Shown: piece after piece, positions 32,734 through 41,619 of the stretch | Numbering within the stretch: the first letter of the stretch is position 1 | How the letters are laid out: every line of letters starts with the position of its first letter | Source: Blautia sp. | Lineage (GTDB): Bacteria > Bacillota > Clostridia > Lachnospirales > Lachnospiraceae | DNA length: 55,102 bases | Reading direction: 5' to 3' | Assembly: GCA_017515325.1 (NCBI GenBank) | Contig: JAFWGA010000027.1 | Location: 1 to 55,102 of the forward strand | Translations under genes and position numbers: made by a program | Notes under the pieces: model-generated | The model's input: only the letters and a program-made list of their open reading frames with translations | The model's database searches: none | What the model was told of the DNA's origin: nothing

Positions 32734-33924
32734 ATGAAAAAGAGACTTGCCTGCATACTTCTCTCAATGGGAATGGTAGTTTCTGCTATGGCAGGACTTG
32801 CTGTGAATGCATCGGCGGAAGAGAACCCCACCATCAAGATCGGTGTTTTTGAGCCTCTGACAGGCGAAAACGGTGGCGGTGGCGTACAGGAAGCTCAGGG
32901 AGCCACCTATGCCAACGAGATTCGTCCTACTGTCACGATTGACGGTGTCGAATACAATGTCGAGCTGGATGTTGTGGACAACAAGTCAGACAAGACAGAG
33001 GCTGTTACGGCTGCTCAGAAGCTGGTCGCTGACGATGTTGTCGCTGTGATCGGTTCCTACGGCTCCGGTGTATCCATCGCTGCAGGCCCCATCTTCGCAG
33101 ACGCTCAGATCCCGGCAGTTGGCTGCTCCTGCACCAATCCCCAGGTGACTGCAGGCTGTGAATATTACTTCCGTGTATGCTTCCTGGATCCCTTCCAGGG
33201 CAGTGTTATGGCTCAGTATGCCTTTGATGAAGGCTTCACAAAGGTGGCAACCTTAGAGCAGCTGGGTGATGACTACTCCGCAGGTCTGGCAAACTTCTTC
33301 AAGAAACAGTTCATCGCTCTCGGCGGAGAGATCGTTGACGAAGAAACCTTCCAGACCAACCAGTCAGATTTCAAGGCCGCTCTGACCCAGATCAAGGCTG
33401 CCGGAGCAGAGGCTATCTTTGCTCCCACCTCCATCGCCACCGCTCCGCTTGTCATCAAGCAGGCCCGTGAGAACGGCGTGGACGCAGCCATCATGGCTGG
33501 AGATACCTGGTACAACACCACCATCATCGATAATGCCGGTGCAGAGAACAGCGAAGGCATGGTGGTATCCACCTTCTTTGACGAAGCCGATACCGATCCT
33601 GCCGTTGCAGAGTTCGTAGAAGGATACAAGGCATGGCTGAACGAGGATGAGGAGCGCATCACCAAGAATGGCGGCAATGACGCCGTTGTCGGAAACACCG
33701 CTCTTTGCTTCGATACCTACAATGTCATCCTGGATGCTCTGGAAGCAGCCGGAACAACAGACGGCGAAGCCCTCAAAACTGCCCTTGCCGGAATCGAGTC
33801 CGCAGGCGTGACCGGAACCATCACCTTCAATGAGATCGGCGATGCCAACAAAGACACAGCCTATATCGACGTTGTAAAGGATGGCAAGTTCGAATTCCTT
33901 AAGACAGTTACGGTGAAAGAGTAA
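32734..33924 (+). CDS. livJ: Branched-chain amino acid ABC transporter, substrate-binding protein
   Basis: 396 residues from the ATG at 32734 behind AAAGGAGG. Signal sequence 1-28 ends NASA with a signal-peptidase-I-type site; there is no lipobox Cys, unlike most binding proteins of Gram-positive cells. The mature part is a type I periplasmic-binding fold: IKIGVFEPLTGENGGGGVQE, VAVIGSYGSGVSIAAGPIFA, ALTQIKAAGAEAIFAPTS and AIMAGDTWYNTTII. It captures leucine, isoleucine or valine, possibly other amino acids, for LivHMGF. Followed by an intercistronic hairpin. Confidence 0.92.
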   Translation: MKKRLACILLSMGMVVSAMAGLAVNASAEENPTIKIGVFEPLTGENGGGGVQEAQGATYANEIRPTVTIDGVEYNVELDVVDNKSDKTEAVTAAQKLVADDVVAVIGSYGSGVSIAAGPIFADAQIPAVGCSCTNPQVTAGCEYYFRVCFLDPFQGSVMAQYAFDEGFTKVATLEQLGDDYSAGLANFFKKQFIALGGEIVDEETFQTNQSDFKAALTQIKAAGAEAIFAPTSIATAPLVIKQARENGVDAAIMAGDTWYNTTIIDNAGAENSEGMVVSTFFDEADTDPAVAEFVEGYKAWLNEDEERITKNGGNDAVVGNTALCFDTYNVILDALEAAGTTDGEALKTALAGIESAGVTGTITFNEIGDANKDTAYIDVVKDGKFEFLKTVTVKE

Positions 33925-33955
33925 GCCACAAGGGCTGTAGATACCGGTATGATTG

Positions 33956-33987
33956 GGGCGGGGACCTTTTCGTCTCCGCCCTTTTTT
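33956..33987 (+). terminator. Intercistronic terminator between livJ and livH
   Basis: GGGCGGGGAC pairs with GTCTCCGCCC (one G-T pair) and is followed by six T residues. Partial termination here would give more binding protein than permease, a common design. Confidence 0.75.
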
Positions 33988-34039
33988 ATGGCAGGGTCCG
34001 GAATCACATCCTCCTGCCCTGCCAAGGAGGATTATTTTA

Positions 34040-34921
34040 ATGACTGCTTCCGTGCTTATCCAGCATTTCCTGACGGGGATTTCTCTGGGCGGCGCCTATG
34101 CGCTGATTGCCGTAGGCTATACCATGGTTTATGGTATCCTGCGACTCATCAACTTCGCCCATGGAGACATCTTTATGATGTCAGGATACTTTATGATCTT
34201 TATCATGGCTACCTTCCCTTGGTTTCTTTCTATCCCTGTGGTGCTTGCCTTTACCGTGCTGCTGGGGGTGGGGATTGAGAAGGTGGCCTATGCGCCGCTT
34301 CGCAGCGCCCCGCGTATGTCTGTTATGATATCCGCCATCGGTGTCAGCTATCTGCTGCAGAATCTGGCCACCTATCTTTTTACCGCCATTCCCAGGGCTT
34401 ATCCAGAGATTCCCATCCTGAAAAAAATATTTCACTTCGGAGAAATTACTACCTCTCTGGTGACCATCCTGACACCGGTTCTGACCATTGTGCTGGTGAT
34501 CCTGCTGATGCAGCTGATCAACCACACCAAGATCGGTATGGCCATGAGAGCCGTTTCCAAGGATACTGAAGCTTCCCGTCTGATGGGAATCAAAGTGAAT
34601 ACCACCATTTCCATGACCTTTGTTCTGGGCAGTCTGCTGGCCGGCGTAGGCTCTATCCTGTATTTTACCGACCGTATGACGGTATACCCCTATTCCGGCT
34701 CTCTGCCTGGGCTGAAATGTTTTGTCGCCGCGGTATTGGGCGGCATCGGTTCCATCCCCGGAGCCGTGATCGGAGGCTTTATCATCGGCATCTGCGAGAC
34801 CTTCCTGGTAGCCATGGGTTATTCCATGTTTTCGGATGCTTTTACGTTCCTTCTGTTGATTGTTATCCTGCTGGTACGCCCCACCGGACTGTTCGGGGAA
34901 GCTGCCACAGACAAGGTTTGA
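34040..34921 (+). CDS. livH: Branched-chain amino acid ABC transporter permease LivH
   Basis: 293 residues from the ATG at 34040 (AAGGAGG nine bases upstream). About eight membrane segments. Signatures: GISLGGAYALIAVGYTMVYG, LINFAHGDIFMMSG near 41, RAVSKDTEASRLMGIKVN (coupling region) near 175 and CFVAAVLGGIGSIPGAVIGG near 230. Forms the translocation channel with LivM. Its stop is separated from livM by 12 bases. Confidence 0.95.
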   Translation: MTASVLIQHFLTGISLGGAYALIAVGYTMVYGILRLINFAHGDIFMMSGYFMIFIMATFPWFLSIPVVLAFTVLLGVGIEKVAYAPLRSAPRMSVMISAIGVSYLLQNLATYLFTAIPRAYPEIPILKKIFHFGEITTSLVTILTPVLTIVLVILLMQLINHTKIGMAMRAVSKDTEASRLMGIKVNTTISMTFVLGSLLAGVGSILYFTDRMTVYPYSGSLPGLKCFVAAVLGGIGSIPGAVIGGFIIGICETFLVAMGYSMFSDAFTFLLLIVILLVRPTGLFGEAATDKV

Positions 34922-34935
34922 TGGAGGTGAGAGAT

Positions 34936-36009
34936 ATGAAAAAGCATACAGGCCGGGATCTGGTTCTCTCCCTTTTGCTGGCGGCTGCATTTGCTGCCCT
35001 TCTGTATTATTTCCAATATGATAAGGCGGCCTCCCACAATTACGCGGTATCCATCCTGGAAAGGAGCGCGATCTACGCTGTCGTGGCGGTTTCCATGAAC
35101 CTTCTGAACGGCTTTACGGGACTGTTTTCCCTGGGACAGGCTGGTTTTATGGCGCTGGGGGCCTATACCACCGCTATCCTGACGATTCCGACTCATGTAC
35201 GCCAGAGTGTATATTATATGAACGGGATCGAGCCCTGGCTGGAAAAAATCCATCTCCCCATGGTTCCGGCCATGATCGTAGGCGGATTGATTGCCGCCGG
35301 ATTTGCCGCTTTGATCGGCATTCCTGTACTCAGGCTCAAAAGCGATTACCTTGCCATAGCCACCCTGGGCTTTGCGGAGATTATCCGTGCCCTTCTGGCA
35401 TCGCGGCCTATGGACCGGATTACCAATGGCTCCTATGGCCTGAACAATATCCCGGGCTTCAAAAGCATATACCAGGTATTTGGCATCGCAGCAGTCTGTA
35501 TTGCCCTGATGGTCCTTCTGATCAATTCCTCCTATGGCCGGGCCTTCAAAGCCATCCGCGAGGACGATGTCGCCGCTGAAGCCATGGGGATCAATCTTTT
35601 CCGGCATAAGGAGCTGTCCTTTGTCATTTCCTCCTTCTTTACAGGAGTAGGCGGCGGCATGCTTGCTGTCTATATGAGATCCATCGATACCAAGACCTTC
35701 CAGGTTGCCTTGACCTACAATATTCTCTTGATTGTTGTCCTGGGGGGGATCGGAAGTGTGACCGGTTCCATTATCGGATCCCTTCTGATCAATGGCGGAC
35801 AGGAATGGCTTCGTTTTCTGGATGAACCGACCACAGTTCCCGTGCTTTCCTCCCTCTTTAAGCCTGGTTTTAGAATGGTCGTCTATTCCCTGCTGCTGAT
35901 GATCGTTGTATTGTTCTGGCGCAGTGGAATCATGGGAACCAAGGAATTCACCTGGGACGGGTTGTTTGGGCTGTTTAGCCGGAAAAAGAAAAAGACGGGA
36001 GGTGCGTGA
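34936..36009 (+). CDS. livM: Branched-chain amino acid ABC transporter permease LivM
   Basis: 357 residues from the ATG at 34936, preceded by GGAGGTGAGAG; an in-frame ATG at 34921 is too close to that site. About nine membrane segments with NLLNGFTGLFSLGQAGFMAL near 59, RLKSDYLAIATLGFAEIIR near 130, KAIREDDVAAEAMGIN near 210 and VLGGIGSVTGSIIGS near 270. Basic C-terminus SRKKKKTGG. Its TGA overlaps the livG start. Confidence 0.95.
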   Translation: MKKHTGRDLVLSLLLAAAFAALLYYFQYDKAASHNYAVSILERSAIYAVVAVSMNLLNGFTGLFSLGQAGFMALGAYTTAILTIPTHVRQSVYYMNGIEPWLEKIHLPMVPAMIVGGLIAAGFAALIGIPVLRLKSDYLAIATLGFAEIIRALLASRPMDRITNGSYGLNNIPGFKSIYQVFGIAAVCIALMVLLINSSYGRAFKAIREDDVAAEAMGINLFRHKELSFVISSFFTGVGGGMLAVYMRSIDTKTFQVALTYNILLIVVLGGIGSVTGSIIGSLLINGGQEWLRFLDEPTTVPVLSSLFKPGFRMVVYSLLLMIVVLFWRSGIMGTKEFTWDGLFGLFSRKKKKTGGA

Positions 36010-36851
36010 TGAGTCAGAATGTGCTGAAGGTAGAAGACGTCACCATGCAGTTCGGCGGTGTCGTTGCTGTCAACAACCTCTCCATGGAAGTCAATGAAGG
36101 TGAGATTGTAGCCCTGATCGGACCGAACGGAGCCGGAAAGACCACGGCCTTTAATGTCATTTCCGGTGTATATGCGCCGACCAACGGACGGGTATCCTTT
36201 ATGGATAAGCCTATGGTTGAAAACCATCCCAAGGGAAAAATGCGTCGTATTTATCATGGAGAAAAGGACGGGGTATACAAACAGTCTATTTCAAAGACAC
36301 CTGATCAGATCACAAAGCTGGGCATTGCCAGAACATTCCAGAATATTCGTCTTTTCAAAAGCCTTACTGTGTTTGACAATGTGCTGATTGCTACCCATAT
36401 GCGTTCCAAGGCAAATGTTTTCTCAGCCGCGTTTCGTACCAATGCGGCCGAGGAGAAAGCCAACCGGCAAAAAACCAGCCGGCTTCTTGAAATGGTCGGC
36501 CTGTCTGATGAGCAGGGTGAGATTTCCACCTCTCTTCCCTATGGTAAGCAGAGAAGGCTGGAGATAGCCAGAGCTTTGGCGACAGAGCCCAAGCTGCTTT
36601 TGTTGGACGAACCGGCAGCCGGCATGAATCCACAGGAGACCCTGGAGCTTGCCCAGTTTATCTGCCAGATTAAAAAGGATTTTCAGCTTACCATACTGGT
36701 CATTGAACATCATATGGACTTCGTTATGGAGATTTCGGACCGGATCTATGTCCTGGATTTTGGCAAACTGATCGCCCAGGGAACGCCCGATGAGATTCAG
36801 AGTAATCCGCATGTAATCAGCGCATATCTGGGGGTGCAGGACGATGAGTAA
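36009..36851 (+). CDS. livG: Branched-chain amino acid ABC transporter ATPase LivG
   Basis: 280 residues. Walker A GPNGAGKTTAFNVISG near 38-53, Q-loop after the family-specific insert, signature LPYGKQRRLEIARAL (degenerate LSGGQ as usual in LivG) near 176, Walker B KLLLLDEPAAGMNP near 197 and the H-loop VIEHHMDFV. An insert of about 30 residues (MVENHPKGKMRRIYHGEKDG and following) between Walker A and the Q-loop is longer than in E. coli LivG. ATG overlaps the livM stop (TGATG). Confidence 0.95.
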   Translation: MSQNVLKVEDVTMQFGGVVAVNNLSMEVNEGEIVALIGPNGAGKTTAFNVISGVYAPTNGRVSFMDKPMVENHPKGKMRRIYHGEKDGVYKQSISKTPDQITKLGIARTFQNIRLFKSLTVFDNVLIATHMRSKANVFSAAFRTNAAEEKANRQKTSRLLEMVGLSDEQGEISTSLPYGKQRRLEIARALATEPKLLLLDEPAAGMNPQETLELAQFICQIKKDFQLTILVIEHHMDFVMEISDRIYVLDFGKLIAQGTPDEIQSNPHVISAYLGVQDDE

Positions 36852-37557
36852 TATTCTGGAAGTGAGGGACCTAAAGGTCAGCTATGGCGGTATTGAAGCG
36901 GTAAGAGGCATTAGCTTCGATGTGCCGGAGGGAGAAGTGGTCACCCTGATCGGGGCCAACGGTGCGGGCAAGAGTTCGACTCTTCGTTCCATAGTGGGGC
37001 TGGAGAAGGCCAGCGGCGGCAGCATCAGATTCAAGGGGGATGAGATCTCTGGTCTGGGGACTGAAACGATCGTAGGCAAGGGAATCACCCTTGTGCCGGA
37101 GGGACGCCGTGTATTTGTAAATCTGAGCGTCCTGGAGAATCTGAGGATGGGAGCTTATCTGAGAAATGATTCCATCGAAGAGGATCTGAAGTGGGTTTAC
37201 GATCTCTTTCCCAGACTGAAGGAAAGAAGCTGGCAGGCAGCCGGTACACTTTCCGGAGGTGAGCAGCAGATGCTTGCCATCGGAAGGGCACTGATGAGTA
37301 AGCCCGATCTGGTCATGATGGATGAGCCTTCCCTGGGACTGGCGCCTATCATTGTGCAGGCCGTTTTTGACATCATCAAGGAAATCAACCGTCAGGGAAA
37401 GACAATCCTTCTGATTGAGCAGAATGCGAATATGGCTCTGAATGCCGCCCATCACGGCTATGTGATGGAAACCGGCCGGATCACCATGACCGGCACCGGG
37501 GCGGAGCTGGCCGATGATGAGTCTGTCAGGGCTGCATATCTGGGAAAGAAAAAATGA
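36844..37557 (+). CDS. livF: Branched-chain amino acid ABC transporter ATPase LivF
   Basis: 237 residues. Walker A GANGAGKSSTLRSI near 36-49, Q-loop TLVPEGRRVFVNLSVLENL, signature LSGGEQQMLAIGRALM near 136, Walker B LVMMDEPSLGLAP and H-loop LLIEQNANMAL. Start overlaps the livG end by eight bases. Last gene of livJHMGF. Confidence 0.95.
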   Translation: MSNILEVRDLKVSYGGIEAVRGISFDVPEGEVVTLIGANGAGKSSTLRSIVGLEKASGGSIRFKGDEISGLGTETIVGKGITLVPEGRRVFVNLSVLENLRMGAYLRNDSIEEDLKWVYDLFPRLKERSWQAAGTLSGGEQQMLAIGRALMSKPDLVMMDEPSLGLAPIIVQAVFDIIKEINRQGKTILLIEQNANMALNAAHHGYVMETGRITMTGTGAELADDESVRAAYLGKKK

Positions 37558-37565
37558 CAAAGAAA

Positions 37566-37622
37566 AAACCCGCCGGACGATTCAGGCTTTATAAAGAATA
37601 GCCTGATCGTCCGGCGGGGTTT
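37566..37622. terminator. Bidirectional terminator after livF
   Basis: AAACCCGCCGGACGAT ... AGGCT and AGCCT ... ATCGTCCGGCGGGGTTT form a long GC-rich stem between convergent genes. Confidence 0.88.
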
Positions 37623-37629
37623 ATCCCCT

Positions 37630-39069
37630 TCAGGAAACTTTAGTCTTCTTTGAGGGAAGTGGATCGCTCTTCTTTCCCCAGCTCATGTCCGGGACTACCC
37701 CGCCATTGGCTGCTGCTTTGCGCTCCAATGTCTTCTCCCAGAGGACATCCGCTGCCTCCTTCCAGTTCCTGGAATATTCGTCGCACTTAGCGCACAGATG
37801 CTCGGCAGACTCCGGTGCCTGCAGGTCTGTCGGCTTCGCTCCGGTTTCCTCCACCATCTGGCGCAGCCTGGTTGGGTTTTCCAGCATGGGGCAGGGCAGG
37901 AGCATGTTGTCGTTGAAGGGCTGATTGTCATGGTAAGCCAGGAACAGCGGGCTCTTCAGGGCATCAAGGAGAGAGGTTTCCCGGATATTGCAGTTGGAGT
38001 AATGGATAAAGACACAGGGCTCCACATCCCCATTGGCGTTGATATGCAGGTATTGTCTTCCGCCGGCTATGCAGCCGCCGCAATATTCAGCATCGTTCTG
38101 GAAGTCGATGGTAAAGATCGGCTTTGTGGAACGGAAGCCACGCAGAGTCTTGATCATCAGCTGACGCTGGGCGGGAGACGGAAGGAGCTCGGTGGAGGAG
38201 TTAAAGCCTGTGGGCATAAAATGGAAGAACCAGGCGAAAAGGACGCCGTGATCAACCAGATTATCAAAGAATTCGTCTGTGCAGATGCTTTCCACATTTG
38301 CGGAGGTATAGCAGGTGGAAACACCAAAGGGAAGACCACGTTCCTTTAAAAGATCCATGGAATGAAGAACCTTCTGATATACGCCATTCCCACGGCGGCC
38401 GTCGTTTGCCTCCTCGGATCCTTCCAGAGAGAAGGCAGGAATGAAATTCTTTACCCTTTTGATCTCATCGCAGAATTCCTCATCAAAAAGGGTGCCGTTG
38501 GTGAAGGAGAGAAATTCACAGTCGGGGTGCATTTCGCAAAGCCTGATCAGATCTTTTTTGCGGACTGTGGGCTCGCCGCCGGTATAGATATAGAAATGAA
38601 CGCCGAGCTCCAGGCCTTGGTTTATGATGGAATCGATCTCCTCCAGGGTCAGATTAAGCTTGTGGCCGTACTCTGCCGCCCAGCAGCCGGTGCACTTCAG
38701 ATTACATGCACTGGTCGGATCAAGAAGGATGGCCCAGGGAATATTGCACTGATTCTCCCTGGCTGCTTCGTACTGGATGCTGCTGCCCTTCAGGCTGGCC
38801 TCTATGATGAAATTGCGGAAGAAGGTTTCGCGGACAGCGGGATCAAGGGAGTAAATGTTGAGCAGAAGCTTGTACCAGTTGCTATCAGGATCCTTGATGG
38901 CGTTGCGGATGGTATTCCTTTGATGCACGTACCAGTCTGCCGGAACCACCTTATCGACAAGCTCCATCAGCCGGGGAATATTCTTCTCCGGATCCTTTTC
39001 CAGATAGCTGAGGGCGGTATTGACAGCGGTGGCGATAGCAGCCTGTTTTGCTTTGTCAAATAAATTCAT
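37630..39069 (-). CDS. Radical SAM protein with C-terminal cysteine-rich region
   Basis: 479 residues from the ATG at 39069 (AAGGAGAG upstream). Residues 1-105 are helical with no recognised domain. The radical SAM cluster motif is CNLKCTGC (Cys122, Cys126, Cys129), followed by FYIYTGGEPTVRKKDLIRLC, the SAM-binding GGEP. Further cysteines in YCGGCIAGG, VEPCVFIHY-CNI, LLPCPML and LCAKCDEYSRN suggest one or more auxiliary iron-sulfur sites of SPASM type. The family is common in Lachnospiraceae without an assigned product; no peptide precursor gene is visible beside it. Confidence 0.85.
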   Translation of the reverse strand: MNLFDKAKQAAIATAVNTALSYLEKDPEKNIPRLMELVDKVVPADWYVHQRNTIRNAIKDPDSNWYKLLLNIYSLDPAVRETFFRNFIIEASLKGSSIQYEAARENQCNIPWAILLDPTSACNLKCTGCWAAEYGHKLNLTLEEIDSIINQGLELGVHFYIYTGGEPTVRKKDLIRLCEMHPDCEFLSFTNGTLFDEEFCDEIKRVKNFIPAFSLEGSEEANDGRRGNGVYQKVLHSMDLLKERGLPFGVSTCYTSANVESICTDEFFDNLVDHGVLFAWFFHFMPTGFNSSTELLPSPAQRQLMIKTLRGFRSTKPIFTIDFQNDAEYCGGCIAGGRQYLHINANGDVEPCVFIHYSNCNIRETSLLDALKSPLFLAYHDNQPFNDNMLLPCPMLENPTRLRQMVEETGAKPTDLQAPESAEHLCAKCDEYSRNWKEAADVLWEKTLERKAAANGGVVPDMSWGKKSDPLPSKKTKVS

Positions 39070-39135
39070 CTTAATAACTCTCCTTCTAAATAATGAGCGC
39101 ATGAAAGTGGCGCCGACCGGAAATCAGTGGCATGG

Positions 39136-39693
39136 TTAAGGATGGAAATCCAGAATACGGACAGTAAACACGGCGACAAGCAGATTCAGAATTCCTTCAG
39201 CCAGAAAAGCCGAACCCAGCCAGATGGATAAGGCAGGCAGGCCGATAACGGGTTGGATCAGGAGAATCGTACCTATCGTACCGGTTGCTATGGCAACCAG
39301 TAGGAGGCGCCACCACAATGTATCCAGTCCAAATTTCTTTGCGTCCATACAGGTCTGTACTTTAAAAAGCGCGTCTGTAAGGATCATCAGGCCAAAGATA
39401 ACATAGACCAAAGCCTCCATATAGGCAACTCGGGCAAGCAGAATGATACCTACTGCCGTCATCAGGATTCCAAAGGCAAAATCAAACTGAAAAGCAAGAT
39501 CGTAAAAATCTCTGGAGAAATAACTTACCATTTTCAAAATACCGTCAACGATAAATAAGATACCGATGATCTGGCATAGCACCAACGGGGTGATATATGG
39601 ATTGAGAACAATCCATACGCCAAGTGCGCAGAAAACAAGGGAGATGATAATATATCCGTTCCTGACCAGCTTTAACGTCCTGAGTGTACCCAA
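39136..39693 (-). CDS. DUF308 membrane protein under TetR control
   Basis: 185 residues if translation begins at the TTG at 39693, which lies nine bases after AAGGAGG; an ATG at 39741 in the same frame has no such site. Six membrane segments in three pairs (NGYIIISLVFCALGVWIVLN, IIGILFIVDGILKMVSYFSR, FGILMTAVGIILLARVAYME), the HdeD-like DUF308 fold. Unlike the copy after secA it lacks an acidic tail. It follows a tetR gene on the same strand, with a perfect palindrome in the gap between them. Confidence 0.78.
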   Translation of the reverse strand: MGTLRTLKLVRNGYIIISLVFCALGVWIVLNPYITPLVLCQIIGILFIVDGILKMVSYFSRDFYDLAFQFDFAFGILMTAVGIILLARVAYMEALVYVIFGLMILTDALFKVQTCMDAKKFGLDTLWWRLLLVAIATGTIGTILLIQPVIGLPALSIWLGSAFLAEGILNLLVAVFTVRILDFHP

Positions 39694-39720
39694 AATGTCA
39701 CACCTCCTTTCTGTATTGTA

Positions 39721-39738
39721 ATCGTAGGCGCACGAATT
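39721..39738 (+). repeat. Solo end (G) of the bipartite palindromic repeat
   Basis: ATCGTAGGCGCACGAATT; 17 of 18 bases match 50653-50670, and the core GCGCACGAA matches the outer end of copies A and B. Confidence 0.45.
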
Positions 39739-39763
39739 CATTTATTCTGTTTTCTGCTATGGA

Positions 39764-39785
39764 TTTTATAATACGTATTATAAAA
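39764..39785. promoter_or_regulatory. 22-bp perfect palindrome, likely TetR operator
   Basis: TTTTATAATAC followed directly by its exact inverse GTATTATAAAA. It lies between the tetR stop and the DUF308 start on the same strand, where the DUF308 promoter should be. The usual reading is an operator for the neighbouring TetR protein. Confidence 0.6.
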
Positions 39786-39847
39786 CAATGTAGTAGACAA
39801 AAAAATGGACAGATAAGAAAAACTGTCTGTTTTTTAGGCAGATTTGC

Positions 39848-40477
39848 TTATTTGTCCAATGAAATGTGATCAAAAAGATTTTTGGGATCAGGAAGCGGAA
39901 GGGATGAGACCAGTTCTTCTGTTCCTGCCAGACTGCCATAGCCGGTCAGAATCTCGGACAGAGCAGGAAGCTGAGACAGGAAAGCGAAACGAGCCAATAT
40001 ATCATAGTTCATGCCGCAGTCCATCCAGTCTATGAGGAAGCCCTGGAAAAGACAGTGACAGCAGTAATATAAGGCATCCAGGGTGGGAGAGAGCGAGGAC
40101 TCTGTTTTTTCCTGATTGCGAAAGAATTGGTCAAGGGCTGAGGAGATCAGGATACGGAGATAGTGTATAAAGATCTCGCTGCGGGAGGAATGATACAAAT
40201 GCAGCATAGCTTTCTGGTGCTTATTGATACAGCCGATGATACTGGCCAGGGTATCCATCAGGCTGAAGCAGGAGTGAGCCTGTGCCATAAACTGCTCCAG
40301 CTCTTGGCGCAAGGCTTCATCTACAGCCCGGGGAATATCCTGAAAATGATAATAAAAGGTGTTGCGGTTGACGCCGCAATGTTCCACGATGTCCTTTACG
40401 GTAATCTTCTCTAGGGGTTTTTCATCCAAAAGAGACAGCACCGTGGAAAGGATCACTTCTTTTGTATAAGTAGCCAT
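39848..40477 (-). CDS. TetR/AcrR-family regulator
   Basis: 209 residues. DNA-binding domain at 8-55: VILSTVLSLLDEKPLEKITV, KDIVEHCGVNRNTFYYHFQD. The C-terminal half has the ligand-domain shape of the YbiH/TetR_C group with no recognisable ligand motif. AAAGG lies only one base before the ATG, so translation is probably weak. The gene downstream encodes a DUF308 membrane protein with a palindrome before it. Confidence 0.88.
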   Translation of the reverse strand: MATYTKEVILSTVLSLLDEKPLEKITVKDIVEHCGVNRNTFYYHFQDIPRAVDEALRQELEQFMAQAHSCFSLMDTLASIIGCINKHQKAMLHLYHSSRSEIFIHYLRILISSALDQFFRNQEKTESSLSPTLDALYYCCHCLFQGFLIDWMDCGMNYDILARFAFLSQLPALSEILTGYGSLAGTEELVSSLPLPDPKNLFDHISLDK

Positions 40478-40562
40478 GCCTTTCTCACACTCTCATTTCG
40501 TAACTGTTCTGTCACGAGTTCCGTCACAGCTCATTTCTGAAAATGGTTGATGCTCCTGCCAT

Positions 40563-40597
40563 AAAAAAAACGGAGATACCAAAAATAGGTACCTCCG
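40563..40597 (-). terminator. Terminator of the tRNA operon
   Basis: On the minus strand CGGAGGTACC pairs with GGTATCTCCG and runs into a T8 tail. Confidence 0.85.
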
Positions 40598-40614
40598 TTG
40601 CCCCTGCCAAGGAG

Positions 40615-40688
40615 TCGAAGCGACAGGATTTGAACCTGCGGCCTCTGCGTCCCGAACGCAGCGCTCTACCAAACTGAGCCACGCTTCG
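40615..40688 (-). tRNA. tRNA-Pro (anticodon CGG)
   Basis: 74 bases, no encoded CCA. Acceptor CGAAGCG/CGCTTCG, D arm GCTC/GAGC, anticodon stem CTGCG/CGCAG with loop TTCGGGA, T arm GCAGG/CCTGT with TTCAAAT. Reads CCG codons. Confidence 0.95.
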
Positions 40689-40716
40689 CCATCAACAAGT
40701 AATGTTTGATGTTAAA

Positions 40717-40790
40717 TAGCGAGAGGGGGACTTGAACCCTCGACACCGCGGGTATGAACCGCGTGCTCTAGCCAGCTGAGCTATCTCGCC
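40717..40790 (-). tRNA. tRNA-Met (anticodon CAT), elongator type
   Basis: 74 bases, no encoded CCA. Acceptor GGCGAGA/TCTCGCT, anticodon stem CGCGG/CCGCG with loop TTCATAC, T arm GAGGG/CCCCC with TTCAAGT. It lacks the three G-C pairs of the initiator. A tRNA-Ile with lysidine (also CAT) cannot be fully excluded but the body resembles elongator tRNA-Met of Clostridia. Confidence 0.92.
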
Positions 40791-40826
40791 ATGTATCTCT
40801 TGCTGCCGCTTCGCGACTGCTTGTTT

Positions 40827-40855
40827 AATATACTACTGATACTGGCGATTGTCAA
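40827..40855 (-). promoter_or_regulatory. Promoter of tRNA-Met/tRNA-Pro
   Basis: On the minus strand TTGACA (complement of 40850-40855), 17 bases, TATATT. A consensus-strength promoter. Confidence 0.8.
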
Positions 40856-40879
40856 TCATTTTTTTAAAAATTTTTTCCG

Positions 40880-41614
40880 CTACCAAATATAATCCCTGAT
40901 AAAGGCAAGCACAAGGATATGCACCGGATAGATGGCGTAGAAGAGGTATTTCATGCCATTGGATCTGATAAAGCCGCGTTGGCCGTTGTACATATTGATA
41001 AAGATAAAGGCAAAACCGGCACACCATTCATATTTGAGCCAGGCAGTGCCGATCACTGCCTGGCCGGGACGATTTTTTCGCAGCCAGTACATGATCAGAA
41101 GAAATACATAGCCACGGTAGCTGTAATCGGCCCGCAGCAGGATGGAGACGATGAGCAGCAGTCCCACACAGATCGTCTGCATCAGCCGGTTTTCTTCGAA
41201 ATATTCGATCAGACATATAGCCAGGAAACCGAGCAGAAGAGTGAAATATACATTCTGCGTACTGTGGTGAAGGCTTTTTCCCATCCCGAGGTTCCAGGGG
41301 ATTTCTGAAATCAGGGCAAAGAGGAAGAGGTTCAGGCCATATCTGAACCTGTTGTGGGTATGCTCCAGACCCTCAACAATCAGGAAGCAGTAGAGGGGAA
41401 AGGCCAGCCTGCCTATATTTCTCATAATCCGGTAGACAGAGTAGCTCCTGCCAAATACAGTAAGCAAGGGCATCAGGGCAGGAGGATAATTCTTGAACAG
41501 AATAGAGGCTGTGTGATCCGTCACCATGATCAAGACCGCCAGCAGCTTCAGGCTGCTGCCACTGAGCAGCAGCATCTGCCGGGGAAAAATGGAAAGATCT
41601 TTCTGATTATTCAT
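40880..41614 (-). CDS. TraX-like membrane protein
   Basis: 244 residues with about eight membrane segments. GSSLKLLAVLIMVTDHTASI near 18-37, IGRLAFPLYCFLIVEGLEHT, and the C-terminal MKYLFYAIYPVHILVLAFIR are the TraX family blocks. The first Asp-His (TDH) and the YPxH pair are conserved as in the paralogue at 15895-16617. Probable membrane acyltransferase, acceptor unknown. It follows ahcY after five bases, so it may belong to that operon. Confidence 0.88.
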   Translation of the reverse strand: MNNQKDLSIFPRQMLLLSGSSLKLLAVLIMVTDHTASILFKNYPPALMPLLTVFGRSYSVYRIMRNIGRLAFPLYCFLIVEGLEHTHNRFRYGLNLFLFALISEIPWNLGMGKSLHHSTQNVYFTLLLGFLAICLIEYFEENRLMQTICVGLLLIVSILLRADYSYRGYVFLLIMYWLRKNRPGQAVIGTAWLKYEWCAGFAFIFINMYNGQRGFIRSNGMKYLFYAIYPVHILVLAFIRDYIW

Positions 41615-41619
41615 TATTT

